Assembly (NCBI GenBank): GCA_015660965.1
Contig: JACTVG010000008.1
Location: 1 to 64,000, forward strand
DNA from: Methanoregulaceae archaeon
GTDB lineage: Archaea > Halobacteriota > Methanomicrobia > Methanomicrobiales > Methanospirillaceae
DNA length: 64,000 bases
Reading direction: 5' to 3'
Of this stretch, positions 18,163 through 27,162 are shown piece after piece (position 1 is the stretch's first letter; each line of letters begins with the position of its first letter). The notes under the pieces were generated by a model. It was not told where the DNA came from, ran no database searches, and was given only the letters and a program-made list of their open reading frames with translations. The position numbers were made by a program, and so were the translations under genes.

Positions 18163-18286
18163 AAACCATCATTTATATAACCGCTCTCAAAAGCTGAATA
18201 CAATCAGTGTGTATCTTTATGATTTCAATCACCGTTTACGATGGGGCCCAATCCATCGGCGGGAATAAAATCTATGTTGGAGAGTC
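18163..18286 (+). repeat. Promoter and first 23 codons of an MBL-fold gene, copy 1
   Basis: Direct repeat of 33426-33546, about 90% identical. It contains a TATA box (ATTTATATAA) about 40 bases before ATG 18219 and codes ISITVYDGAQSIGGNKIYVG, the typical N-terminus of an RNase J-like metallo-beta-lactamase-fold protein. After residue 23 the match ends and the frame runs antisense into the restriction gene until 18407. A gene fragment, not functional. Confidence 0.8.
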
Positions 18287-18315
18287 TTCAAAGGAGATTT
18301 TTATACCAAGATCTA

Positions 18316-21300
18316 TTAATAAAAATTATTCAAATTTACATAACCTTGCTCGATTAAAGCTATTTCATCATCTGCTAAATCATAAATTCTATAGATTTCT
18401 CTATTAATTTTTAACTTCAATGACTGAATTGATTCTGTCATTGCTTTTTGAACTCTCTCACTCAAATCAGAATTTTTTAATTTATTTTTTAATTTCTCAA
18501 TCTCATCATATAATTCTTTGAAAAGTTGATTATTTACTGGAATGGAGGGAAGAGGGATTTTTCCAACATAATAATTGTCAAAATCCATGCCTCGAATGGC
18601 ATCAGAAAATATGAAGTGATATGCATACCATGATACGAAATTTGAATTAAATAAGCATGCGATAAATTCTAATGAAAAATTTTCATTATCGATTAAAAAT
18701 GTATTTTCTACTGTATCTACGGATAATACACCCCTTTTGTCAACAACAGACATTATTTTTAGGTGGTAATAAGGTTGGGTGATATGAGCAACAATTCTTT
18801 GAGATAATATTTTGGATTTTTGCAAAGCAATTATTTTATCATTTTCTGTATCTTTCAATTCGTCTGATAAAAATTCACTTGAATCCTCTAGACAATATTG
18901 GTGGATGTGAGCTCCCCTATAAACAGGAAAATTAGATGGTTTTTGGATAATCGCACTTTGTAATGGCAATCCACGTGTCGTATTTGACACGGATTTTAAA
19001 AATAATTGGGGTTTATTTATTTTTTCAAAGATCTTCAAACTTTTACCAATAGGATGTAAAAGAATTGTATCCGTTAATTCAATATACGATTTATCCATTT
19101 CATTAGTATCGGGATTTTTAATTGATTTTATACAATATTTATCAGAAAACGAGCTATTTTTTAATATTATAATTACTTGTTCAAGTTTAACATCTTTAAA
19201 CGCTTCACTAACGTCTGCGATTGCTCTTAAATTATCTTTGATTAATTCTCTTCCAACTATCCATTTTTGACTAAAGGTTAGTGCTTTAGGAACAATAAGA
19301 CCGATATAACCCCCATTTTTTGATAAAAATGTTGCTTTCTCTATAAATGCAAGTTCAGATCTAACAAATCTTTTAGTACTTGCTAATGTTTCATCAATAA
19401 AAATCCGTTCTTCATCACTAATTTTGATACCATAAGGAGGATTCCCAATTATTATATCAAAACCCCCATTGTCGATAACTTCAGAAAAGTCAATGTTCCA
19501 ATGAAAAGGGGTTATTAATTTGATTTTTTCCGATAATTCGTTCGGTTTACCGTGCTTTTCTCGAAATTTTTCATTAATATTATAATAAAATGACGGGGAG
19601 ACCATTGAATAAATTGAATCCCTTATAATATCAAGGATATATTTTATTTTAACAGCTTTACTACCTTCTTCCATTTTGTATAATGTTTTTAAAATCGAAT
19701 ATGCTTTTTTAAGATTTGATATATAATTTTTATTGTAAGTCGTTATCAACTCCTTACTTTCTAAAAATAATTCCTTTTTTCTAATGTCATCATGATATAC
19801 AATATCAAGTGTTGAAAAAATAATTTCAATATTTTTGTCGATTGGAGAATCTACTGAATCTTGAGTTATTTCTTCTTTTAACCAACCAACTAAACTATTT
19901 CCACAAATTATATTATAATCAATATTAGGTAATGTATCAATTTGGTTGGTGTTGGATACATCTAAATCTTCAATAAGACTTAGCCATAATCGAAGTTTTG
20001 CAATTTCAACTGCTGAGCTTTCTACATCAACACCAAATAAGTTATTCGTGATTATCGATTTTTTAATATGATATAAATCGTGATTTTGGTTACATAATTC
20101 CAACAATTTTGTTTTGATATAAATGAGTTGTTTCAAAGCAGAGGTTAAAAAATGACCACTACCACATGCTGGATCTAAAATTTTGATTTTATCAATTTCA
20201 TAATAGATTTTTTGAAGGATTAATTCTCTTTTAGGTGGATCTGCAAAAAAATCATCTATTGTTACATAGTGCTCAATTTCACTTTGTTTATACTTTTCTT
20301 GGGATAATACGTCTTTAATTCTTTCTAAAACTGATGAATCAATAGTGTTTCTACAAATGAATGTTGTGATAGCATCTGGAGTATAATATGCCCCTTTTGC
20401 TTTTCTGAGATTATTTTCCCCAGAACCGGTTAAATAATTAATAGTTTTTTCAAAAACATAACCTAAAATATCTGGATTTAAAGAGTTCCTACCTCCATTC
20501 AATGTGAAAGAATACCGTTTTAATATTTCATTTATTATCAATTCAAGAATTTCATTATCTACATCACATTCTTTTTCTCGGTCAATAATATCTCTAAATA
20601 ATCCCCCATTTAAATAAGGAATATTTCTGAAAAGATTTATTGATTTAATTTGTGATTTACGCTCATTTGGCTCAGTATTTAAAACATCATAAAAAAGATG
20701 TTGTAATTTCGATTTGTAAAATGTGTCCATTGGATTTTTTGTGGTTTTGTACTCGTTAAATAATGAAGATATTAAATCTTGATTCTCTAAAATTCTATCT
20801 TCTAAAAATTTTATAAATATTAACCTGTTCATTATGGTAATAGCAAATAACCTTTTTTGGTTTTCATTGAACCCTAATGGAAAAGATATAGAATCTAATA
20901 AACATTGATATTTTTTATTACCTTTTTTATCAAAACCAAAAACAAGTTTAATGTAATCGTCATAGAATTTTCTCGTTATTGTTTCTTTTTCAATTATTAA
21001 ACAATTTGACAAATAGTCAATTGAATCTAATATTGTCTTTTTTCCAAACGTACGATAAAATTCTTCAATTGTTTGAACAAAATCATCATTAATTTGTTCC
21101 TGTCCAGCATATTTTTTAAAAATTGGACTGAGATCAATTTTTTTAATGATATCGAAAGAAAAAGATTCTGAATTATATTTGATTAATACCCATTCAAAAC
21201 CATTTGTTGTAATGCCCAAATCTGAGTCAAAAGATTTTTTATTAAGATAATTCTCTAACTGATTGATTCCACATCCTTTACCAGTTAAATCTTTATTCAG

Positions 21301-21651
21301 AGGCTCTGCTTCAAAAAGGATTTTTTTATTTCTTACAAAAATTGAATAATCGGCTTCTTTTTGATCGCTTTTATCTGGTGAACATGTACTTTTAATATAA
21401 TCGTCTTTTTCAAAGTCTAAAAATTTGAAAAATCGTAATATCACGTTTTCTATTGTAAAATCTTCGGGACTTTCAAATAATCCTGTATCTTGTGTTTTTA
21501 AAATAGTTCCATTAATTATATTTTTAAAAACAATCTTATCTTTAGTTTTTTTCTGCAAATCTTTGAATATCTTTTTAGTACATAAATTGAATTGATTAAT
21601 TTTTTCTTGCGAAATTCTTTCTTCAATTTGTTTAAATTTTAACTGAACCAT
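18316..21651 (-). CDS. Type IIG restriction-modification enzyme (Eco57I-like methylase fused to nuclease-like domain)
   Basis: A 1111-residue single-chain enzyme. The N-terminal domain (about residues 60-200) resembles HsdR_N-type nuclease domains (DYSIFVRNKKILFEAEPLNK ... GITTNGFEWVLI), but the usual ExK is E-A-E. The middle holds an N6-adenine methylase: the conserved KGAYYTPDAITTFI box, motif I ILDPACGSGHFLTSAL and motif IV IIIGNPPYG. The C-terminal third should be the target-recognition domain. It is 29 bases downstream of the Mrr gene, same strand. Very AT-rich, so likely acquired. Confidence 0.88.
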   Translation of the reverse strand: MVQLKFKQIEERISQEKINQFNLCTKKIFKDLQKKTKDKIVFKNIINGTILKTQDTGLFESPEDFTIENVILRFFKFLDFEKDDYIKSTCSPDKSDQKEADYSIFVRNKKILFEAEPLNKDLTGKGCGINQLENYLNKKSFDSDLGITTNGFEWVLIKYNSESFSFDIIKKIDLSPIFKKYAGQEQINDDFVQTIEEFYRTFGKKTILDSIDYLSNCLIIEKETITRKFYDDYIKLVFGFDKKGNKKYQCLLDSISFPLGFNENQKRLFAITIMNRLIFIKFLEDRILENQDLISSLFNEYKTTKNPMDTFYKSKLQHLFYDVLNTEPNERKSQIKSINLFRNIPYLNGGLFRDIIDREKECDVDNEILELIINEILKRYSFTLNGGRNSLNPDILGYVFEKTINYLTGSGENNLRKAKGAYYTPDAITTFICRNTIDSSVLERIKDVLSQEKYKQSEIEHYVTIDDFFADPPKRELILQKIYYEIDKIKILDPACGSGHFLTSALKQLIYIKTKLLELCNQNHDLYHIKKSIITNNLFGVDVESSAVEIAKLRLWLSLIEDLDVSNTNQIDTLPNIDYNIICGNSLVGWLKEEITQDSVDSPIDKNIEIIFSTLDIVYHDDIRKKELFLESKELITTYNKNYISNLKKAYSILKTLYKMEEGSKAVKIKYILDIIRDSIYSMVSPSFYYNINEKFREKHGKPNELSEKIKLITPFHWNIDFSEVIDNGGFDIIIGNPPYGIKISDEERIFIDETLASTKRFVRSELAFIEKATFLSKNGGYIGLIVPKALTFSQKWIVGRELIKDNLRAIADVSEAFKDVKLEQVIIILKNSSFSDKYCIKSIKNPDTNEMDKSYIELTDTILLHPIGKSLKIFEKINKPQLFLKSVSNTTRGLPLQSAIIQKPSNFPVYRGAHIHQYCLEDSSEFLSDELKDTENDKIIALQKSKILSQRIVAHITQPYYHLKIMSVVDKRGVLSVDTVENTFLIDNENFSLEFIACLFNSNFVSWYAYHFIFSDAIRGMDFDNYYVGKIPLPSIPVNNQLFKELYDEIEKLKNKLKNSDLSERVQKAMTESIQSLKLKINREIYRIYDLADDEIALIEQGYVNLNNFY

Positions 21652-21680
21652 GATTATTTCAAACCTTAATTTTATTTATT

Positions 21681-22580
21681 TTATTCATCACTGAAAAAAT
21701 CTTCATCCATTTTGTTTATGATATAGCGTGATTCCTCGGTTACTCCAACACCATGATCTATCATTAATTGTGTCAATTGTTCGCCATCAATTAGAACGAT
21801 TTTTTTCTCTATCCGTTTTACATACTCGTGAGCATCTGGAGTAAACTTTGATGTTGTTATAAAAACTCCTTTTTTACTTCTCTGACCTTCAAGACTTCCT
21901 GCAAAAGCCTGAATTTCTGGTCTACCAACTGATTTTTCCCACCTTTTTGCTTGTATATTTACAACATCCAATCCAAGTTTATCTTCTTTTATTATTCCAT
22001 CAATACCATCGTCTCCAGATCGACCTATTGCTTGTCCAGCGTCAATCCTTGAACCTCCATATCCTAGTTCAACAAGTAATTTCACAACCAATTTTTCAAA
22101 AAAAGTTGGGGAACTTTTCATAACTCTATTCAATAAATCATGAGAGAGTTGTGTCCTTAACTCCAAATAACTAGATTCCAATTGTTCTTGGGGCGTTGAA
22201 ATTTCACTATCATCGATTTTAGGTTCAATTTCTCTTCTAAAACTTTTAAATTCAACATATTCTGGAAACTTTTCTAGATATTTCATATTGATTTTTTCAG
22301 GCTTTTCCTTTATGACATCCAAACCCCTATTTGTTATTACATACCTACCTCTTGATGTTCGATTTAACAAACCAGACTTAACTAAATAGGTTATAGCCCA
22401 ACCAACTCGATTATCATACCTGTATTGATTACCACTGGGTAGCAGGTCGTTTATTTCTTCTTTTGTTAATTTTAATTTTACAGCTAGTGTATTAATTGTC
22501 TCTTGTTTTGTATGTTCGAGTTTATCTCCATAATATTGTAAAACTGGGAGCATCAGTGTTTGGAAATCAGGAACAGCCAT
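21681..22580 (-). CDS. mrr: Mrr-type restriction endonuclease
   Basis: A 299-residue nuclease that typically cuts modified foreign DNA. The N-terminal winged-helix Mrr_N domain (MAVPDFQTLMLPVLQYYG onward) is followed by the catalytic domain: FFEKLVVKLLVELGYGG, the DDGIDGII strand and QAKRW (Q-x-K form of the active site), then VFITTSKFTPDAHEYV. The start at 22580 fits the family N-terminus; an ATG five codons earlier (22595) is also open. It precedes the type IIG gene on the same strand. Carrying a modification-dependent enzyme beside two methylases implies compatible specificities. Confidence 0.9.
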   Translation of the reverse strand: MAVPDFQTLMLPVLQYYGDKLEHTKQETINTLAVKLKLTKEEINDLLPSGNQYRYDNRVGWAITYLVKSGLLNRTSRGRYVITNRGLDVIKEKPEKINMKYLEKFPEYVEFKSFRREIEPKIDDSEISTPQEQLESSYLELRTQLSHDLLNRVMKSSPTFFEKLVVKLLVELGYGGSRIDAGQAIGRSGDDGIDGIIKEDKLGLDVVNIQAKRWEKSVGRPEIQAFAGSLEGQRSKKGVFITTSKFTPDAHEYVKRIEKKIVLIDGEQLTQLMIDHGVGVTEESRYIINKMDEDFFSDE

Positions 22581-22838
22581 ACAATCACAATTCATGACTA
22601 TGTCCCATATATTGATAAAATAATTGTAGGTTCTATTTATTACTTTTAAGTACCTATCAAAGAACGATTAAACGCAATTGCCCATTTTTAAAAATGTCCT
22701 GTTTTGACGGCATTATACGTTGGGTGGATGTGTTCAGAATGCGTCGAATTTATAAATATTTAGGAGTTGTTAGGTTCGAATTCATCTCGCCGAAAGGAAA
22801 TAGCACAAAAAGGACATACGTGGGGGATACGTTACAAT

Positions 22839-23654
22839 CTATATCCCTTTTACCACATTGATGATTTTTATCAGGTAATTTCCATACCAAAAAATTCCTA
22901 TAATGATAGCAAAAACCAACGTTGCATTGAAATATTTCCTCTTTTCAGTTATCACGTCAAATAGTAATAAGACAATCAACCCGGTGATAAATCCTCCAAA
23001 ATGTGCAATTCCGTTGCTGTTCAAACCATCGACATTCAAGAACAATCCGAGTTCAAGACCTCCTATACCGATCATCGCGGAAATAAAGGCTAACAGACCG
23101 CATGAAAAGTAAAAGCGAATTTTGTGACCGGTAAAATATTCCGGGTGGTCAAATAGCTCTAAACTCCCTTTCAAATTCCAAATTACGATGCCAGCTAGAA
23201 TATATGCAAAAAATGCAGCATCAATTCCAGAAAAACCCTGTGAATTACCATTTATTCCTAAGATATGCCAAAATCCTATTGTAAGAATTGAAGTTATTAC
23301 CGGAACAATAAGAAGTGAACAACTTGCCATTATCCAAAACCTGCGCTTATTGTTCTCAAATGCAAAAATTACAAGTATTGCAATTATGTAGACGAGTACA
23401 TTGGAGATCAGGTGAGGGTACAATTGCGAATGTGTATATTCGTTCAAAATGTACGTTTGCAGTCTCCAAACTTCTGCTGTATTTAAAATGAAATAATTAT
23501 TCTTGATATCTTGGGGTAAGACATACGTTAAAAATAACAAAACGGGTATGAAAAAAACAAAAATAAACCACTCGTAGATACTCCAGGATTTCAGATTGGA
23601 GACAATGCGATCGATTTTTTCCTTGAAATTATCAACTGTATCTTGGTTCCCCAT
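22839..23654 (-). CDS. Rhomboid family intramembrane serine protease
   Basis: A 271-residue integral membrane protease with about seven hydrophobic segments. The catalytic serine is in GFSGIDAAFFAYI (GxSG) and the catalytic histidine in GIAHFGGFITG; HLISNVLVY provides the conserved loop-helix H..N motif. The gene is divergent from vsr, 69 bases apart. A 115-base copy of its 5' end lies at 18004-18121. Why a membrane protease sits inside a restriction island is unclear; it may be a passenger or a host gene caught between insertions. Confidence 0.88.
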   Translation of the reverse strand: MGNQDTVDNFKEKIDRIVSNLKSWSIYEWFIFVFFIPVLLFLTYVLPQDIKNNYFILNTAEVWRLQTYILNEYTHSQLYPHLISNVLVYIIAILVIFAFENNKRRFWIMASCSLLIVPVITSILTIGFWHILGINGNSQGFSGIDAAFFAYILAGIVIWNLKGSLELFDHPEYFTGHKIRFYFSCGLLAFISAMIGIGGLELGLFLNVDGLNSNGIAHFGGFITGLIVLLLFDVITEKRKYFNATLVFAIIIGIFWYGNYLIKIINVVKGI

Positions 23655-23723
23655 AGGTTCACATTATCAATGAAACAGAAAGTAGTAAAAGCATTATTAA
23701 AGTAATCTTTAAGATTTTACTTA

Positions 23724-24128
23724 ATGACCGATGTCCTCACTCCGGAACAACGAAAATATAATATGTCCCGTATCCGGGGAAAAAATACTAGCCCTGAGAT
23801 AAAACTGCGGAAGCTCTTATTTGCCAATGGAATCAGGGGATATCGTGTTCATTACAATCTCCTAGGTAAACCAGATATTGTATTCACAAAAAAGAAAATT
23901 GTGATATTTGTTGATGGTTGTTATTGGCATAGATGCCCGATCTGTTTTCGGGAACCTGAAACAAGGAAGGAATTCTGGATAAAAAAAATTGAGTCAAACG
24001 TTGAACGAGATAAAAAAATCAATAAGCAGTTACATAATGAAGGATGGCTGGTAATCCGCTTTTGGGAACACGAAGTAAAAAAGGAATCAGAAAAGGTGAT
24101 TAAACAAATAATGAAAAAATTATTGTAA
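23724..24128 (+). CDS. vsr: Very short patch repair endonuclease
   Basis: Vsr nicks beside T:G mismatches that arise when 5-methylcytosine deaminates. The 134-residue protein has the family N-terminus (NMSRIRGKNTSPE), LLGKPDIVF with the catalytic aspartate, VDGCYWHRCP with zinc and catalytic residues, and GWLVIRFWEHEV. Vsr normally accompanies a cytosine-5 methylase, here the one at 31509-32861, although it is transcribed toward the AIPR end of that operon. Confidence 0.95.
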   Translation: MTDVLTPEQRKYNMSRIRGKNTSPEIKLRKLLFANGIRGYRVHYNLLGKPDIVFTKKKIVIFVDGCYWHRCPICFREPETRKEFWIKKIESNVERDKKINKQLHNEGWLVIRFWEHEVKKESEKVIKQIMKKLL

Positions 24129-24212
24129 AATATCTGAAATAATTTCATCACATGAAAATTAAAAAAAATCACATCTATTTTCAAAATAATCTGAATGTAT
24201 TAATTATTCATG

Positions 24213-26144
24213 TCATTCAACAATTTTTTCGAATTCATCATTAGGAATATTTTCATCGTTACTCGTTTCTAATAGATATTCTTCATCCCTAGACATCCCG
24301 TTTATGTTTCTCACAAGCCAGTTGTCCCGTTTCCTGACCTCCTCCTCACTGATTAGTTCCACTTTGAGATTTATGGGAATTTCAATTTTTATTTTTTGAA
24401 CTGAATCCCAGCATTCTTTCTTTTTGCACCATTCGGAAATATTTCTCATCCCGGATGGACTATCTGTTATTTTCATTCGGACTTCTGAAGCAAGGTGAGT
24501 GATGAAATTTTCAAGTGCTGGTGAAATCTCCTGTTCATTCCAGATTTTTATCAAATCAATTTTTTTATTGGTCAATTTAGAAAGCAAAGCAATAGTATAG
24601 GTAACATAATTTCCTTTATACGGTCCGAAATTAAGATTTTTAATAATTTTATCGGTTTTTTTGAACAAAATTGCCTTTGCAATTAGAAGTGAAAAATAAT
24701 GCTTATCAGGTGATTGCGGACCCGTCTCCTTTTGTCTCAGAACGAAAGCTCGAAAATTTTTCTGATTGCCAAGACTAACAACATTCGGCATCTGGTCCCA
24801 AGAATTTTCGTATTTTCCTAGATCTGTTTTTGTGAATCTCTGACTAGTGGGATTTCTATCTGAAAACAAACGTTTAAACTTGGCTGTTGATTGCCGATCC
24901 TTTTCAACCTGATACTGGCCCCGCGCCCGTTCATAATACCAGTGGGTCTCCTGCTGACTCCCCCTTTTTGCATGAGCCCAGATTGATCTGGAAATTTTTT
25001 CAATCTCAATATGGAACAACTCATTGGCTGCAAAATCAGACTCGGAAATTTTGTTCTGGCTGTTTGCATATTCTGAGATTTTTGGAACGATTACATCCAT
25101 GTCTTCTTGGTTTTTGAGAACCGTCAGTTTAACTTGAACAAAAATGTCAGAAATATCACATTTTTCTTTATAGTATGTGTAATGAATGGCTGCAGTTGTC
25201 TGAGCACCATTCACAATCTGGAAATCACGAATCCATGTGATAGTAGGAATACTATTACTGTTTTTTTCTATTATGACTTTTTCAGCTGTACACGAAATTC
25301 CATTGTTGTATGCAAGAAACATGCAAGGATTATTCCGGATTGTTTCGCGGATTCCTTTATTGACTTTCCCTTTCATCTGAAGGAAGACCCGTATATTTCG
25401 TTCAAGCAGCTTAGGTCCATATGCTCCGTACAAATCAGCTATCATTTTGCCAGGCATAATTGCGAGATATGATGTATATTGAGGATTGTCCTTGGGCATC
25501 TGAAGACATTCGAGTGGTTCGCCGAATTCTTTAATAAAATCAATTTCTATCGGTTCAGCCCGTTTTCCTGAACTTTTATATCTGAATAATCTCTGCAAAT
25601 CCCATATCTGATGAGATATTCTGATTGATCCTTCTGTTTCATCATCTATTGGATCCGGTTTGACAATTCCATCGGTCAATATAAAAAGACGTACTCCTGC
25701 AATGCTATCACGATTGTTATAAATCGTATCTGCAAGATCGAAGGCTGGATTCGATTCTTCTATTTTCGCATACTTTTTATGAATTGCATTAGTAAAAAAA
25801 GTCCTGAGTTTTTTAATATGTGAACTGATTTCGCTTTTTGATATTGTACTTTGGGAGTATTTACCGGTATATATTGTAACAAACAAATCATAGAATATTC
25901 CTTCCCTACAATCACCATCTATTTCGCTACGTATATTGCTATTATGAGCATTGATTTTAAATCCCCTTCCCTCCAGCCGGCATAAATGATGGTCCTCAAT
26001 CACTGAAAAATCTTCCAGATACTGGAGGAATTTTTCTGTAAACTGTTCTTCTGTAAATAATTCGGAATCCTGATCCGGATCGGAATCGATTATATCGTGG
26101 TGGAAATTTTCAACAAAAATTTCAAATTCGTTCTCAGTTGTCAA
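24213..26144 (-). CDS. AIPR family protein of the MORC-Z1 restriction system
   Basis: A 643-residue protein of the AIPR (abortive phage infection) family, shown by NPCMFLAYNNGISCTAEKV, WIRDFQIVNGAQTTAAIHYT and the later VPKISEYANSQNKISESDF. It is the last gene of a five-gene operon and starts at a TTG that overlaps the stop of the PD-(D/E)XK gene, with GGAGGTG just upstream. AIPR proteins occur with Z1 helicases and MORC/MutL-type ATPases in restriction loci and are thought to act on DNA or RNA; the catalytic role is not fixed. Confidence 0.88.
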   Translation of the reverse strand: MTTENEFEIFVENFHHDIIDSDPDQDSELFTEEQFTEKFLQYLEDFSVIEDHHLCRLEGRGFKINAHNSNIRSEIDGDCREGIFYDLFVTIYTGKYSQSTISKSEISSHIKKLRTFFTNAIHKKYAKIEESNPAFDLADTIYNNRDSIAGVRLFILTDGIVKPDPIDDETEGSIRISHQIWDLQRLFRYKSSGKRAEPIEIDFIKEFGEPLECLQMPKDNPQYTSYLAIMPGKMIADLYGAYGPKLLERNIRVFLQMKGKVNKGIRETIRNNPCMFLAYNNGISCTAEKVIIEKNSNSIPTITWIRDFQIVNGAQTTAAIHYTYYKEKCDISDIFVQVKLTVLKNQEDMDVIVPKISEYANSQNKISESDFAANELFHIEIEKISRSIWAHAKRGSQQETHWYYERARGQYQVEKDRQSTAKFKRLFSDRNPTSQRFTKTDLGKYENSWDQMPNVVSLGNQKNFRAFVLRQKETGPQSPDKHYFSLLIAKAILFKKTDKIIKNLNFGPYKGNYVTYTIALLSKLTNKKIDLIKIWNEQEISPALENFITHLASEVRMKITDSPSGMRNISEWCKKKECWDSVQKIKIEIPINLKVELISEEEVRKRDNWLVRNINGMSRDEEYLLETSNDENIPNDEFEKIVE

Positions 26145-27162
26145 TTAAACACCTCCTCAATTCCGATTGGAATTCTTCTTCATTTAATCTGAATGATATA
26201 CATGCAGACAAATCGATAGTATACTGCACATCTCCAACCCCGTTTTTTAAATCATTCTCGATAATTCTTGGAAATCCCCCAATCACACGGAAAATATGAC
26301 TTTCCCTGTCTACATAACCCCTGTTTTCATATTTCGCCTGATGTTTATTGAGATATCCCGCTCTGAACAGATGGACTTCAAATTCATTTACCGGACCGTT
26401 CTGTGAACAGATCAACTCCCTGATTTGGTTGATAATCCCCGGGAGAGTTTCCCCCTTTCCATCAATTTCCCGTATAGAAAGATGAAATAAATAGAGTGCC
26501 TGCAGACCAGAATCATCCAGCTGCTGCTCGCTGGCAACGGGAATTTTCTGATGTTGTTTGGCTATACTTGTTTTCACTTCAATACCAATACCCGAAATCT
26601 GGAAATCCGGGTTTAATCTGAAGGGGCCTTTCCATGAATTTACTGCTTTTTCAATCCCCGCCAGAGGTATTAGCACATCACGTAAAAATCTTAATTCCCC
26701 ATATAAACCTCTCTGGTATTCCGCGCTTAATCCCTGAAAACCATAAATATCTAGGAATTGTTTCCACATTTCCAGACGGTTTCTTATTGAGCGGACCAAA
26801 GCGATTTGTGTCGGTTCGCCAAGAGCGGTCTGAAAAATATCACTACAAAGGGTTGAAAAAATATCCTGAAAAACGGGATCGTTCAGAATGAGTCCAAGAG
26901 TAACGTATTTCTCCTGATCATCAGGAATATTGACTTCGGTTATTTCAAATCCCTTAAAAACGGGAAGTTTCCGGAATTCAGATACATTTTGCTTTTTGAG
27001 CCTTATCAGTAGCATCCGTCTGTCAGCAGGTTTTTCAATGCCCAGAAAAATGTCATGGGGGATATCTGGAGATATTCTTCGGATTAAAATCCCCGGATTT
27101 GAGGTATCTCTGGATGATTCTTCAAGAATCTTCCATATGGAATCAAAGTCAGTAACTATCAA
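26134..27162 (-). CDS. PD-(D/E)XK motif protein (DUF4420 type)
   Basis: A 342-residue predicted restriction nuclease. The N-terminus RRISPDIPHDIFLGIEKP is typical of DUF4420 proteins. Further on, GLYGELRFLRDVLIP and the strand GIGIEVKTSIAKQH (E-V-K) form the nuclease core. The frame is open to 27246, but a TTG at 27162, 7 bases after GGGAG, gives the family-like N-terminus and overlaps the Z1 gene by only 14 bases. It overlaps AIPR at the other end. Confidence 0.85.
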   Translation of the reverse strand: MIVTDFDSIWKILEESSRDTSNPGILIRRISPDIPHDIFLGIEKPADRRMLLIRLKKQNVSEFRKLPVFKGFEITEVNIPDDQEKYVTLGLILNDPVFQDIFSTLCSDIFQTALGEPTQIALVRSIRNRLEMWKQFLDIYGFQGLSAEYQRGLYGELRFLRDVLIPLAGIEKAVNSWKGPFRLNPDFQISGIGIEVKTSIAKQHQKIPVASEQQLDDSGLQALYLFHLSIREIDGKGETLPGIINQIRELICSQNGPVNEFEVHLFRAGYLNKHQAKYENRGYVDRESHIFRVIGGFPRIIENDLKNGVGDVQYTIDLSACISFRLNEEEFQSELRRCLIDN

